From a virus, in the IMG/VR virus record IMGVR_UViG_3300021131_000026, positions 1 to 35,842 of that record: a DNA stretch of 35,842 nucleotides, one strand, 5' to 3'. Position 1 is the first letter of the stretch, and each line of letters opens with the position of its first letter. The notes below the pieces were generated by a model. The model was not told the DNA's origin and made no database searches. It saw only the letters and a list, made by a program, of their open reading frames with translations. Below, one piece after another: positions 1-7,964 of this stretch. The position numbers were made by a program, and so were the translations under genes.

Positions 1-99
1 AACTGGTCATCATAGTTACGATCGACTTCACTTGTGAAAGTGAGTTCGTTTTCCAAGACCATCAACGCTTCATTGGTGATCTTGGAGATAGTTAAGAGA
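1..99. repeat. 99-bp terminal overlap, left copy (circular contig)
   Basis: Bases 1-99 are identical to bases 35744-35842. The repeat lies inside the coat gene and keeps its reading frame open across the joint. This is what an assembler leaves when a circular or circularly permuted molecule is closed at k=99. The unique circle is then 35,743 bp. A physical direct terminal repeat cannot be excluded, but such repeats rarely sit inside a coat gene. Confidence 0.93.
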
Positions 100-110
100 T
101 TATTACTCAT
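1..110 (-). CDS. Major coat protein, 5' end (split by window edge)
   Basis: This is the start of the coat gene whose body is at 34630-35842. On the minus strand an ATG at 108-110 opens the frame MSNNLLTISKITNEAL and runs directly into the reading frame at the right end of the window. A good Shine-Dalgarno (TAAGGAA) lies a few bases upstream. Across the circle the protein is 407 residues. Bases 1-99 duplicate the right edge, so only bases 100-110 add new coding information. Confidence 0.9.
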   Translation of the reverse strand, partial: MSNNLLTISKITNEALMVLENELTFTSEVDRNYDDQ

Positions 111-138
111 TTCTATTTCCTTAAAGAAAAATTAGGTT

Positions 139-1068
139 TTACCTGACTTTTCCAGCTTTCCTAGCAGCTTTCCATTGAGCATAAGTACCATGAAATTGAC
201 CATCTGAGCCAATCGGAGTATCTATTGCCGCAGAAGCTGCCTTTAAAGGCTGAATCGGTGCAGGAGCTTTTGATTTCTGAGCAACAGGTTTAGCTTCTTC
301 CTCTTTTGGCTCTGCTTTTTCAAACATTGCCTCAAGTTTCCCTAATTCACGTAATGCTTTAGCATCAGACCACTTTGCAAATCTCTCTCCAAGTTCTTCA
401 TTACTAGCAATGTGATATAGGATTTGTGGGCCTACATCACTTTCAATAATTGCTTCTTTTACCAAATCACTTACTTGTGTTGGTGAAGATTGAATCATGT
501 CTTGATAGTCCGGCGTTTGGGCGATAAAACTTTGTTGCTTTGCATTAAAAGCCTCATAAACTCTTTGACGCTCGGCTTGCACTTGTTTTTCCGCTTCTTG
601 CTTTTTGTAGTCTTGAATAGCTTTGTCAGCAGTCCATTCGGCTAGTGCTTTCGCATAGTCGATATTGCTACTAAATTGGTCACGTTGAGGCTCCGGCTCG
701 TAATCCTGTGCCTTTTGGGGCTTAGGAGCTTCCATTGCCTTTAGCTTTTCTTCTAATTCTGACGCCCGTTTTGATTCGGCTTCTGCTCTCGCTTCTGCTT
801 CGGCTCTACGTTTAGTCAATTCAGAAAAGCGTTTTTCTAATTTGGGATTAGGTTTTTTAGCTTCTTCTGTTGCTTTCGCTTCTTCTTCGCCTTCTTGTCC
901 ACTCTCACCATTAGCATCAGTCGGCTCTGCTGGAGTTTCCTCAACAGCAGCCTCAACTGGCGCATCATTGGCAGCTAGACCAAGTTTTTGTGCGTAAAAA
1001 TCGGCTGAATTTTCGCTTGTTACAGTTGTAAAACTACTAGGTACTTCTACTACTTGTGCTTCTGACAT
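139..1068 (-). CDS. Scaffolding protein (P22 gp8-like)
   Basis: A 309-residue, highly charged, probably mostly helical protein. It has an acidic stretch around residues 40-70 (runs of E and A), a K/R/E/A coiled-coil segment around 75-115, and a basic C-terminus ending KAARKAGKVR. Charged helical proteins between portal and coat are the scaffolds of P22-like phages; the basic C-terminal tail is the coat-binding end in P22. I chose the ATG at 1066-1068, because the upstream TTG of the open frame lies inside the Shine-Dalgarno (GGAG, 8 bases away). Identification rests on composition and position, since scaffolds diverge quickly. It would be transcribed after the portal and before the coat. Confidence 0.75.
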   Translation of the reverse strand: MSEAQVVEVPSSFTTVTSENSADFYAQKLGLAANDAPVEAAVEETPAEPTDANGESGQEGEEEAKATEEAKKPNPKLEKRFSELTKRRAEAEARAEAESKRASELEEKLKAMEAPKPQKAQDYEPEPQRDQFSSNIDYAKALAEWTADKAIQDYKKQEAEKQVQAERQRVYEAFNAKQQSFIAQTPDYQDMIQSSPTQVSDLVKEAIIESDVGPQILYHIASNEELGERFAKWSDAKALRELGKLEAMFEKAEPKEEEAKPVAQKSKAPAPIQPLKAASAAIDTPIGSDGQFHGTYAQWKAARKAGKVR

Positions 1069-1089
1069 GGATAACTCCAAGGTTTTAAC

Positions 1090-1105
1090 CCTGTGAACCC
1101 ACAGG
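1090..1105 (-). promoter_or_regulatory. Hairpin between portal and scaffold genes
   Basis: Perfect 6-bp stem CCTGTG/CACAGG around a four-base loop in the 77-bp gap before the scaffold gene. No T-run follows on the minus strand, so it is not a normal terminator. It could be an RNA processing site or an mRNA-stabilising structure that sets scaffold dosage. Confidence 0.4.
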
Positions 1106-1145
1106 TAGGTAAAGTAATCTTAATACAAATGTTGTTTATTTACAA

Positions 1146-3206
1146 CTATATTGCTCTTTCTGTTGCCTCAGCATTTGCTAATTTTGTTTGCCCTGAATTG
1201 ATGTGAGCAAGAATGAGGGCAATATTAGCCTTCATCTGCTCAATTTCTTTCTGAGATTCAGTCTTGACAATAGTATCTTGAGCCATTGTTTCAGTACGCA
1301 TTTCGGTATCGTGAGCCTTAGTATGCTGACGCATGAGTTCACGCTTAGTTTCCTCGCCCTGTTTAAATTGCTCGATAGAACCCTTATATTTAAGGTCTAA
1401 CTGCATAGCTTGCATCTGTTGTTGCATCTGCTTAACTTGTTGTTGAGCTTGAGCAATCATCATCTGCGCCCTTGGTGGGATGTCAGACTTATCATCAATC
1501 TTAGCCAATGGGTTCATAGAAGCTAGACGGTCAGCAATCACATCAGCGCCAGGGAAGTCCATATTTCTAATAAACAAGTCACCAGCTACTTGCATCAAAT
1601 TAGGGTCTTTTTGGAATAAAGGCATCATGGAATCGACAGCCTCTGCTCTCTTAGAGTTATAGCCTGGGCCTGTGTCCATTACTACGTCATATTCGCCAAC
1701 CGTTACGTTATTGACTACTTCACCGGCAGCATTACGCTCGTTGATGGTAATCATTTCAGGCTTGCCGTCATCACCAATGATCCGCATGACACGTTGGGTA
1801 TCGTAAATATGGGGTACAAGATCAAGAATAATCTTGCCAACCATACGGATAGAACGTGTCAAATTGTCGTAGAAGTTGTAGTTTGTTAGGTCAATCTGTT
1901 GTTGCTGACCATTCAAAGCCTTGCCTGAAATATTGCCAGTAGGTTGCTGATTTGGGTCAAATACGCCTAATACAGACTTCAAGTCCATATCAATCTGACT
2001 TAATGCAGCAATAACGCCTGTGGGCGGTGCTTCAGGCTGAATACGAACTGGGGTAGCAGCAGGACGTCCATCAATATCTGTCTGTTTATAACGCAATACC
2101 GCAGTTGCTTTAATGTTTGCTTGCGCCCATTCAGCTTCGTGTCCTTCGTCCTGACCTTCGGCAATCAGCCATTTTGGTTTAGGAGCAAGGGCAACAGACT
2201 CAGTAATCGATGTAACCCAAAAGTTATACATTCTTTGGGAGTCTTTGCTCATACGGGTAATCCCGTACTTCTTATGCTTGTTCTCAACAATCAGTTGATT
2301 GCCATAAACAGGCACAATTGGAATGTATTTGCCAGGCCATACACCTTCTTCAAGGATAGTATTGGCAGTCAATTTAATCCATTTAATGCGTTTTCTAACG
2401 GTTTCACGTCTATCAATGATGGTTAGGCCAAGCTCATCTAGCTCATCTTTGCTGACGTCATCCTCATACATTTCTGAGTTATCGGATAGCTTTAAAAGAT
2501 TAGTGTGCTCACGGTCAACGTAGAAGTATTCGGCAATCCGAATGTCCTCTTTCATAATCCATTCAGAATCCATATCCCCTGTGCCACGGGCGTGAAGACT
2601 ATCTTCAGGGGCGTTAGGGTACATATTACGGAATACGTCTTTAGGGATGACCTCAGTAACCATCACCTTTTCTGCGTCTGAGCCATCAGGAAATACTGAA
2701 TTTGGATCGTAATAAACAGTAAAAGGGTTACGAATAGGGCGGATATAGATTTCTTGGTCAAAACTATCGTCACGCATATAGTCTGTTTCAACCCGTAGAT
2801 AGCCCCAACCCATGCGAACTGCATATTCAAATGCGTGGTCATAGGCTTGATCGGCATCGGATTGGTTCTCAATATGACGGCAGATACCCGTTAAAACCTC
2901 GGCAATCTTCTCATCAGATTGGCTATTCATGCCATGCACTTTAATTCTTGGGCGTTGCTGACGTTGTTGATTGCAGATTTGACGAATTGCTGCGTCTAGC
3001 TTATTGATAGTCAAGCAAGGGCGAGCTTCTAATGTACGGCTATTTTGTATCTCGACAGGCCATTGGCTACCGCCTGAGAAATTAAGGTCTTCTAAGGCTT
3101 CTGAGCGATTATTGGAGTCCCAATCGGCTGATTGACGTAAAAACTTCTTAGCCTCGTCAATTCGTGGGTCATAATCCATCATTTCATTATCTACATACTC
3201 AGCCAT
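1146..3206 (-). CDS. Portal protein (P22 gp1-like)
   Basis: A 686-residue portal, the dodecameric DNA gate at one capsid vertex. The N-terminal part (DPRIDEAKKFLRQSADWDSN, then FSGGSQWP, then the QQRQQRPRIKV region) has the look of the P22-type portal family, and the length is close to P22 gp1 (about 725). The C-terminal about 110 residues are a Q- and M-rich coiled coil, matching the barrel or tail helices of this family. It follows the large terminase by two bases and precedes the scaffold, the P22 order. The start ATG sits just after the terminase stop. Nothing looks broken. Confidence 0.92.
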   Translation of the reverse strand: MAEYVDNEMMDYDPRIDEAKKFLRQSADWDSNNRSEALEDLNFSGGSQWPVEIQNSRTLEARPCLTINKLDAAIRQICNQQRQQRPRIKVHGMNSQSDEKIAEVLTGICRHIENQSDADQAYDHAFEYAVRMGWGYLRVETDYMRDDSFDQEIYIRPIRNPFTVYYDPNSVFPDGSDAEKVMVTEVIPKDVFRNMYPNAPEDSLHARGTGDMDSEWIMKEDIRIAEYFYVDREHTNLLKLSDNSEMYEDDVSKDELDELGLTIIDRRETVRKRIKWIKLTANTILEEGVWPGKYIPIVPVYGNQLIVENKHKKYGITRMSKDSQRMYNFWVTSITESVALAPKPKWLIAEGQDEGHEAEWAQANIKATAVLRYKQTDIDGRPAATPVRIQPEAPPTGVIAALSQIDMDLKSVLGVFDPNQQPTGNISGKALNGQQQQIDLTNYNFYDNLTRSIRMVGKIILDLVPHIYDTQRVMRIIGDDGKPEMITINERNAAGEVVNNVTVGEYDVVMDTGPGYNSKRAEAVDSMMPLFQKDPNLMQVAGDLFIRNMDFPGADVIADRLASMNPLAKIDDKSDIPPRAQMMIAQAQQQVKQMQQQMQAMQLDLKYKGSIEQFKQGEETKRELMRQHTKAHDTEMRTETMAQDTIVKTESQKEIEQMKANIALILAHINSGQTKLANAEATERAI

Positions 3207-3208
3207 AA

Positions 3209-4489
3209 TTAGCCCATCCAGTTAGAAGGTACGTGCATTGTGGGTCTTGCTAACTTCACTTTGCGTGGTTCATTAATCATTAATCCAATATATCTAAATG
3301 CATCAGCCCCATGCGAATAGCTGTCATGTAACGGCTTTTGACTAAACTGTTTCGTGTCGGGATCAACATCATATCGATAGTGACGCAAACATTGTAATCC
3401 TTGATGGCAATTTTCTCTATCAAAATAACACGCTTTGAAGATTGTTCTTGCAGCATTAATGGAATCGATTATCGGTGTTTTGCCAATAATTCGAGTGTTA
3501 TAGCCTGCATTTCTGACGATTTCTTCAATAGAACGCCCATTGGCAGCTAAAGTCTTATTCTCTGCGTCATGGGGTAGCCATAAGGTGTCATAGACATAGC
3601 CAAAGGTTTGCATCTTAGCCAGAATGTCAGTCATTGTGGTCTGAGTGGTTTCAAAGTATCGAATAAGCCTTGTTTCCATGCCAATAAACTGCACAAACCA
3701 TACCGCAGTTGCATCAGCCCAACCAAGGTCAAACACAGCATGGACAGGCTTGGCTGCATCGTATGGCACTTTGGTTATGCGCCCCTCTAAATCAGCTAAT
3801 GTCATTTCTTTGGCAAAGATAGCGCCATCCACAGTCTGCCTACAGATACCTTCCCAAACGGTGTTATAAGACTGTGTGTCCCTCATTTTGAGGGCATCTT
3901 TCTCAAGCCTTAATACTTCAGGGAACCAAGGGTTATCTGACCAGTTGACCTTTTGAACTACGGCATTTTCAGGGGGGTTTACGACAAATCGCTGATACGT
4001 TTCGTCCGTTTCAAGCTCAGGATTAAAACAAACCCAAATCTCGCTTCCTTCTTTACGGATTGTCGGGATGAGAACGTCCCACGATGTTTTGCTAACTGTT
4101 TGCGCTTCCTCGACCCAACAGTAATCAACACCCTCGAATGATTTAATGTTCGCAATGTTATTTTTGAGTCCGGCAAACGAGAATTCCGTACCATTCGCAC
4201 CCCGTATTGAAGTCTGCGTAATCTCATAGAAGCTCTCAATCCCAAGCGCATAGATTTGGTCGCTTAATAATTTGTGAACAGATTGTGAAATGGAATTTTG
4301 ATACTCACGAGCACATAGAACACGAATAGCTCTTTTGCCACCCATAAGAAGCAAAGCCCTAGCAATACACCAAGACTTAGCTCCACCCCTACCGCCGTAA
4401 TAGACTTTATATCGAGATGACTTAAATAGACCTTGAAATTTGACAGGAAACTCAGCTTTGGCGAGAGCATCCTGTACAACATCAGACAC
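3209..4489 (-). CDS. terL: Terminase large subunit (ATPase and nuclease)
   Basis: A 426-residue packaging motor of the PBSX-type (Terminase_3) family. The Walker A is GGRGGAKS at residues 32-39, the Walker B region VDYCWVEEAQ at 121-130 with catalytic glutamate at 127 or 128, and the coupling segment near residues 152-157. The nuclease domain begins around 250 with HAVFDLGWADATA (D254, D259), and a late HDSYSHGADAFRY segment supplies a further acidic ligand. It cuts and pumps DNA into the prohead through the portal. The start overlaps the small subunit by 8 bases, a sign of translational coupling. The family often goes with headful packaging, in keeping with the permuted circle. Confidence 0.95.
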   Translation of the reverse strand: MSDVVQDALAKAEFPVKFQGLFKSSRYKVYYGGRGGAKSWCIARALLLMGGKRAIRVLCAREYQNSISQSVHKLLSDQIYALGIESFYEITQTSIRGANGTEFSFAGLKNNIANIKSFEGVDYCWVEEAQTVSKTSWDVLIPTIRKEGSEIWVCFNPELETDETYQRFVVNPPENAVVQKVNWSDNPWFPEVLRLEKDALKMRDTQSYNTVWEGICRQTVDGAIFAKEMTLADLEGRITKVPYDAAKPVHAVFDLGWADATAVWFVQFIGMETRLIRYFETTQTTMTDILAKMQTFGYVYDTLWLPHDAENKTLAANGRSIEEIVRNAGYNTRIIGKTPIIDSINAARTIFKACYFDRENCHQGLQCLRHYRYDVDPDTKQFSQKPLHDSYSHGADAFRYIGLMINEPRKVKLARPTMHVPSNWMG

Positions 4490-4838
4490 CGACTTTAGAC
4501 CTTAGTTGAGCAGTAGCCAAATCTTCTAGCAATGTGTCATGCTTTGGCGGTTCTACAAATACAAGCTGAAAGCCAGGAATGACGGCCTTACCATCTTCAG
4601 TTTCAATCGTGTTCGCTTGAACTGGCTTGCCATCTACCCGATCCATAACTTCTCTTGCCGCAGCAATATTGCCATCCATTGCATCATCAATAAGCTGAGT
4701 AACAATCTTTTCTAGCTTGTCAGGATTCTGAATTAAGTGACGCTTTAATTGATCTGAGAATAGCTTGTTCTTGGTAGCGTTCTTGTTACCCTTCATGCTT
4801 TCAGCAATTTTTGCGTTTTTACTTAACTCAGTTTCCAT
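4482..4838 (-). CDS. terS: Terminase small subunit (probable)
   Basis: A 118-residue protein immediately before the large terminase, overlapping it by 8 bases. The region GNKNATKNKLFSDQLKRHL, followed by the IAAAREVMDRVDGKPVQ segment, is typical of short phage DNA-packaging small subunits, which form a ring that recognises the packaging site. Charged N-terminal helices precede an extended C-terminus. The call rests on position and on resemblance to small-terminase proteins; I see no classic HTH. Confidence 0.75.
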   Translation of the reverse strand: METELSKNAKIAESMKGNKNATKNKLFSDQLKRHLIQNPDKLEKIVTQLIDDAMDGNIAAAREVMDRVDGKPVQANTIETEDGKAVIPGFQLVFVEPPKHDTLLEDLATAQLRSKVGV

Positions 4839-4868
4839 ATTATTGATTATAAATACGTTTTGTTGTAT

Positions 4869-5045
4869 TTACGCAACACCTGTTTCTTCGTTTGTTTCAG
4901 CAGGCGCTTGAGCAGCTTGGAATTGCTCTGTTGCATCCTTATGTAGCTTTGCATGGAACTCAGCGACTACTTCCATAGGTAGCTTACGTAAGCCAGCAAG
5001 GATGAGTTCTACTTCTTGTACGGTTAGATTGAGAAAATTAATCAT
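4869..5045 (-). CDS. Small phage protein (58 aa), unknown function
   Basis: A short gene encoding MINFLNLTVQEVELILAGLR and 38 more residues. The pattern (LTxxEVxxILxxLxxLP, then a helical stretch) recurs in small proteins near phage structural genes, but no function is known to me. Its ATG overlaps the stop of the upstream gene as ATGA, strong evidence for coupled translation. The C-terminus is Q/A/E-rich and probably disordered. Confidence 0.7.
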   Translation of the reverse strand: MINFLNLTVQEVELILAGLRKLPMEVVAEFHAKLHKDATEQFQAAQAPAETNEETGVA

Positions 5046-5398
5046 TTTTTACCTTTCTTGGTTGTTTTCTTTGCTTCACGTTGCACATTAAGAGCGATGG
5101 CTACTGCTTGCTTTTGGGGCTTGCCAGCTTTCATTTCTGCTTCAATGTTCTTTCCTACTGCCTTTTTACTAGCGGATTTAACTAATGGCACTTTCTTCTC
5201 CTTAATGATGGTTTTCACTACTTTGGTGTTTAACTTCTCGACTTTCTTTGGGAAAGTGTGTTGTTTTTTTACAACACTTGACCGATCCCATAGCTCAGGA
5301 TTGTCATTAATTGTGATTTTTGATTTAGGAAATGGAAACTCATCGTATTTAAGATGAGGCTTTTCTTCAAAAAATAAAGACTTTAACCACTTGAGCAT
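5042..5398 (-). CDS. Basic phage protein with DUF6496-like C-terminus
   Basis: A 118-residue, strongly basic protein. The C-terminal segment (about residues 75-110, GKNIEAEMKAGKPQKQAVAI) matches a motif found in many small phage proteins of the DUF6496 type, whose function is unknown. The N-terminal half is lysine- and proline-rich and lacks recognised domains. Its charge would suit nucleic-acid binding, which is inference only. It is part of a run of tiny coupled genes between the co-chaperonin and the terminases. It contains the 7-bp inverted repeat at 5258-5277. Confidence 0.65.
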   Translation of the reverse strand: MLKWLKSLFFEEKPHLKYDEFPFPKSKITINDNPELWDRSSVVKKQHTFPKKVEKLNTKVVKTIIKEKKVPLVKSASKKAVGKNIEAEMKAGKPQKQAVAIALNVQREAKKTTKKGKK

Positions 5399-5417
5399 TT
5401 ACTCCCCCTTTTATTTA

Positions 5418-5687
5418 TTAACAATTCCAGTTTTTTAGACTAGCCTTAGCCCGTTCAGCAGGGCCTTTAGACTTCTTTACTACGCCTTCCATTCTTGCAC
5501 AAAATGATGCCTTACGACCCTTATCCTTCTCAGTTTTTGGATTGGGCGCTGGGGCTTTCAGATTGCTACCATTCTTAGCGTTGTATTCAGCCCTACCCTT
5601 GGCGGTCATGCCCGCACCCTTGTCTGTAGGGTTGTAGGTCTTACCTTTGCCGGTAGTCTTATGTGCAATAGGTTTATCGTGTGCCAT
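5418..5687 (-). CDS. Small basic phage protein (DUF6321-like)
   Basis: An 89-residue lysine-rich protein. The order GAGMTAKGRAEYNAKNGSNL, then KASFCARMEG, then a C-terminal RAKASLKNWNC is a recognisable signature of a small conserved phage family (DUF6321 as I recall it). Function unknown; two conserved cysteines (in SFCARM and at the very C-terminus) may bind metal. Its ATG overlaps the preceding stop as TAATG, so translation is coupled to the 54-aa gene before it. Confidence 0.7.
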   Translation of the reverse strand: MAHDKPIAHKTTGKGKTYNPTDKGAGMTAKGRAEYNAKNGSNLKAPAPNPKTEKDKGRKASFCARMEGVVKKSKGPAERAKASLKNWNC

Positions 5688-5851
5688 TATTTTTTCGCAG
5701 TCTTGGCTGATTCTACAAACGCTTTAGCCGTAGGTGCGCCTTTACTGCCAGGCTTACGCATCTTCTCTACGGGTTTACCCTCAGCCTTTTCACGCTCAAT
5801 CCGAGCCTGTTTTTTATGAATATTGGCATATAAGCCAGGTTTAGTAGCCAT
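5687..5851 (-). CDS. Small phage protein (54 aa) of the KPGLYANIH type
   Basis: Encodes MATKPGLYANIHKKQARIER followed by a KMRKPGSKGAPTAKAF segment. This compact basic sequence is common beside DUF6321-like genes in phages and has no assigned function. Two ATGs are adjacent; the second (5849-5851) is preferred because it leaves five bases to the AAGGA ribosome site, while the first leaves only two. The stop overlaps the next ATG. Confidence 0.7.
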   Translation of the reverse strand: MATKPGLYANIHKKQARIEREKAEGKPVEKMRKPGSKGAPTAKAFVESAKTAKK

Positions 5852-5859
5852 CATTGTCC

Positions 5860-6183
5860 TTAATTGTTAATAGCTTCTTCAAAGCAAATATCTTGCCAAT
5901 CCATAATAAGATACTTAATGTTCTCATGACGATATTCTTGGAATTTTAGATATTCTTCTTTGGCGTCATCGTTCATTGTGCCAAAGCGCACTCTTGCGCC
6001 GACTTGAATAGGCATTTCTTGAAGTTTGCCATTGATCTTTTTGCCTGGGCCGACCGCAACTACTGTCCCCATATTCTCAGCTTCTTTGTTATCAACGATA
6101 ATAACGCTACTGAGGACACGTACATCAGGCTTAACGACTATCTTGCTACCAAGTGGTTTTAAGATAAAATTGTTATCAGTCAT
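5860..6183 (-). CDS. GroES-like co-chaperonin
   Basis: A 107-residue protein with the Cpn10 layout: an N-terminal strand PLGSKIVVKPD, a mobile-loop region (about residues 22-33, LSSVIIVDNKEA), the core GTVVAVGPGK, then VGARVRFG, and a C-terminal segment that includes IKYLIMDWQDICF. Length and order fit bacterial GroES (about 97 residues) and phage versions such as T4 gp31. It would cap host GroEL and help fold coat or other virion proteins, which fits its position a few genes ahead of terminase and coat in the same leftward unit. The mobile loop is unlike host GroES in detail, so a phage-adapted client range is possible (inference). Confidence 0.85.
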   Translation of the reverse strand: MTDNNFILKPLGSKIVVKPDVRVLSSVIIVDNKEAENMGTVVAVGPGKKINGKLQEMPIQVGARVRFGTMNDDAKEEYLKFQEYRHENIKYLIMDWQDICFEEAINN

Positions 6184-6213
6184 TTTAATATTACCGTATT
6201 AAATTGATTAAAA

Positions 6214-6248
6214 GCCCCCTAGTTTATTACCGTATTCTAGGGGGTTTT
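6214..6248 (-). terminator. Intrinsic terminator, works on both strands
   Basis: Perfect 8-bp stem CCCCCTAG (6215-6222) with CTAGGGGG (6237-6244) around a 14-base loop. On the minus strand it is followed by CTTTTA; on the plus strand by TTTT. It sits just after the stop of the 117-aa gene and before the co-chaperonin gene. The sequence ATTACCGTATT occurs once in the loop and once just outside the hairpin. Confidence 0.8.
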
Positions 6249-6252
6249 GCTA

Positions 6253-6606
6253 TTACATACCGTCTTGAGCGTGTTCTACACGTTTGTGGTCGTAAACAAC
6301 CTTTTCAGAGCATTCGCCCTTCATTTCGCCCAAACGACCATCGTGCTTGCCCATGTGTGAGCCTTCACGCATACCAATGCCATCAGCCTTACCCATAGCA
6401 ACGCCACCGGCAATAGGAGCTTTACGCTCACCTGTCATATCGCTTGAAATTGCGCCTTTAGGAGCCTTAGCACCAGTTGTAGATGGAACGCCACCCATTT
6501 CTTTATCTACTTTAGATGCGCCAATCTTCTTTTCGCCTGAACGATCAGAAGCGCTAACGCCTTTTGGAAATTTCTCTCCGCTTTCACCACGAATACCGTA
6601 ACCCAT
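6253..6606 (-). CDS. Glycine- and lysine-rich phage protein, unknown
   Basis: A 117-residue protein rich in G, K, S and M, with segments GEKFPKGVSASDRSGEKKIG and MGKADGIGMREGSHMGKHDG. The low-complexity, likely disordered sequence resembles a small conserved phage family with no known role. It has its own strong ribosome site (AAAGGA) embedded in a 12-bp palindrome, and an intrinsic terminator on either side, so it may be expressed at a different level from its neighbours. A minor virion or DNA-binding role would be speculation. Confidence 0.6.
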   Translation of the reverse strand: MGYGIRGESGEKFPKGVSASDRSGEKKIGASKVDKEMGGVPSTTGAKAPKGAISSDMTGERKAPIAGGVAMGKADGIGMREGSHMGKHDGRLGEMKGECSEKVVYDHKRVEHAQDGM

Positions 6607-6614
6607 AATTTTTC

Positions 6615-6626
6615 CTTTTGCAAAAG
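6615..6626 (-). promoter_or_regulatory. 12-bp palindrome covering a ribosome binding site
   Basis: CTTTTGCAAAAG, a perfect palindrome whose right arm on the minus strand supplies the AAAGG of the ribosome site for the 6253-6606 gene. An almost identical leader (TTTGCAAAGGAAAAATTATG) precedes the 33055-33381 gene. It may hide the ribosome site in an RNA hairpin or bind a protein. Confidence 0.5.
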
Positions 6627-6643
6627 AACCTACACCATGTAGG
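6617..6643 (-). terminator. Short intrinsic terminator after the VRR-NUC gene
   Basis: On the minus strand a 6-bp stem CCTACA/TGTAGG (6629-6643) with a three-base loop is followed at once by TTCTTTT. It lies 17 bases beyond the stop of the nuclease gene. The stem is short, so termination is probably partial. Confidence 0.55.
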
Positions 6644-6659
6644 AATTTATATATTAAAC

Positions 6660-6950
6660 CTATTTTACAATAGGATCAATTGATTTTAACAGTCTTTCTG
6701 CTGCTTCTTCATTATCAATTCGAGCTAATACTCCGCCCTTCCAATTGGCAATAAACTTGAGTTGGTCAGGGGTAAATTTCTTATTAGGGCCGTCTTTGAC
6801 CTCGATTAATAAGGTGTGTCCTTCGTATGCACATAATAGGTCAGGAATCCCATGTCCTACAGTATGAAGTAAATAAACATCAGCACCCAAATCACGCAAT
6901 TTTTTGACTACTTGTGCTTGATTTTTATCGACTTTTTTGGCATAAACCAT
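6660..6950 (-). CDS. VRR-NUC / PD-(D/E)XK nuclease
   Basis: A 96-residue stand-alone nuclease domain. The catalytic set is visible: GHGIPDLL with D37, then LLIEVKDGPNKKFTPDQLKF with E50 and K52, the G-x-PD ... ExK layout of VRR-NUC and resolvase-like enzymes. The length equals the minimal VRR-NUC domain. Such phage proteins are thought to resolve branched DNA before packaging, which would suit the first gene of the leftward packaging unit. Its start faces the metallophosphatase gene across a 54-bp divergent gap. Confidence 0.85.
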   Translation of the reverse strand: MVYAKKVDKNQAQVVKKLRDLGADVYLLHTVGHGIPDLLCAYEGHTLLIEVKDGPNKKFTPDQLKFIANWKGGVLARIDNEEAAERLLKSIDPIVK

Positions 6951-6977
6951 TGTTAATTCACAATAATCAGTTAAGAT
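6950..6977 (+). promoter_or_regulatory. Candidate sigma-70 promoter for the 7005 gene
   Basis: TTGTTA (6950-6955), 16-base spacer, TAAGAT (6972-6977), followed by a leader with AAAGGGA before the ATG at 7005. The match is moderate. No equally good promoter was found for the leftward late unit in the same 54-bp gap, so late transcription may need another factor. Confidence 0.45.
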
Positions 6978-7004
6978 TGCGTAACTTTATCACAAAGGGA
7001 TTTT

Positions 7005-7964
7005 ATGGCTGGCTATCATTTATCAGATGAAGAATGGATTGCAGAGTGGAAAAAAATAGGCAGCCCTCAAAAATTTGCTGAAATTCATAAATTTGATGTA
7101 CGGTCGGTTTATAACCGTAGGCGTTCTATAGAAACAAGACTTAATGTTGAATTGCCATCATTTAATGACCAAAGAATTGATTTAATCAAAAAGATACAAC
7201 AAACAGATGGTCACGTTCGCAGAGGAATTGATTTAGAAAAAGGCAGAATCGTTGTGTTTTCTGACGCTCATTTTTGGCCTGACATTACCACCACAGCTTT
7301 CAAATCATTAATTGAAGGTATTAAAGAGCATAAGCCTTCAGTTATCGTGGCAAATGGGGACTGTTTTGACGGAAGTGGTCTATCAAGATTTCCTAGAATG
7401 GATTTTGACAAGTTGCCAAGCGTAAAAGAAGAATTAGAAGCCTGTCAGCATTATCTTGGAGAGATTGAAAAAGTTGCTAAAGGGGCTAAATTAATATGGA
7501 CGATGGGCAACCATGACCAAAGATTTCTAGCTTCTGTGGTGCAAAATTTGCCTGCTTTTGAGGGTGTACCTGGTACACATTTAAAAGACTATTTCCCTAT
7601 GTGGAATTCTTGTTGGTCATTTTGGGTCAATGAGGATACTTGTATAAAACACCGACACAAAGGCTCTTTTGGGGCTACTAGGGCTAATCCTCTTGCGGCT
7701 GGCACAAATATGATTACAGGGCATACGCACCATTTATCCGTGTTTCCAGTTGCTGACTATTCAGGCACAAGATGGGGTTGCCAAACAGGAACATTAGCAG
7801 ATGTTAATGGCCCTCAATTTTCTTATACTGAGGACACAGTTAAAGATTGGAATAGTGGATGGGCTTTACTTTCTTTTGAAAGAAAAAAGTTATTAATGCC
7901 TGAAATTGTGAGAGTTTGGGGTGAGGATGAAGTTGAATTTCGTGGAAAGATTCATAGGGTATGA
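7005..7964 (+). CDS. Calcineurin-like metallophosphoesterase with N-terminal HTH-like region
   Basis: A 319-residue protein with all motifs of the calcineurin-like phosphoesterases: SDAHF (D87, H89), GDCFD (118-122), GNHD (168-171) and GHTHH (239-243), which bind two metals. Residues 18-45 (GSPQKFAEIHKFDVRSVYNR) look like a helix-turn-helix, so the enzyme may be DNA-directed. Phage relatives are usually annotated only as metallophosphatase; the substrate (phosphodiester, nucleotide or DNA end) is unknown. It has a clear AAAGGGA ribosome site and is coupled by ATGA to the SprT-like gene. This two-gene rightward unit stands apart from its leftward surroundings. Confidence 0.88.
   Translation: MAGYHLSDEEWIAEWKKIGSPQKFAEIHKFDVRSVYNRRRSIETRLNVELPSFNDQRIDLIKKIQQTDGHVRRGIDLEKGRIVVFSDAHFWPDITTTAFKSLIEGIKEHKPSVIVANGDCFDGSGLSRFPRMDFDKLPSVKEELEACQHYLGEIEKVAKGAKLIWTMGNHDQRFLASVVQNLPAFEGVPGTHLKDYFPMWNSCWSFWVNEDTCIKHRHKGSFGATRANPLAAGTNMITGHTHHLSVFPVADYSGTRWGCQTGTLADVNGPQFSYTEDTVKDWNSGWALLSFERKKLLMPEIVRVWGEDEVEFRGKIHRV

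Noticed and set aside
1-99. True direct terminal repeat like T7
   Set aside because: It lies inside the coat gene and has a length typical of an assembly k-mer overlap.
6951-7004. Clear late promoter for the leftward unit
   Set aside because: Only weak -10-like sequences without a matching -35 were seen.
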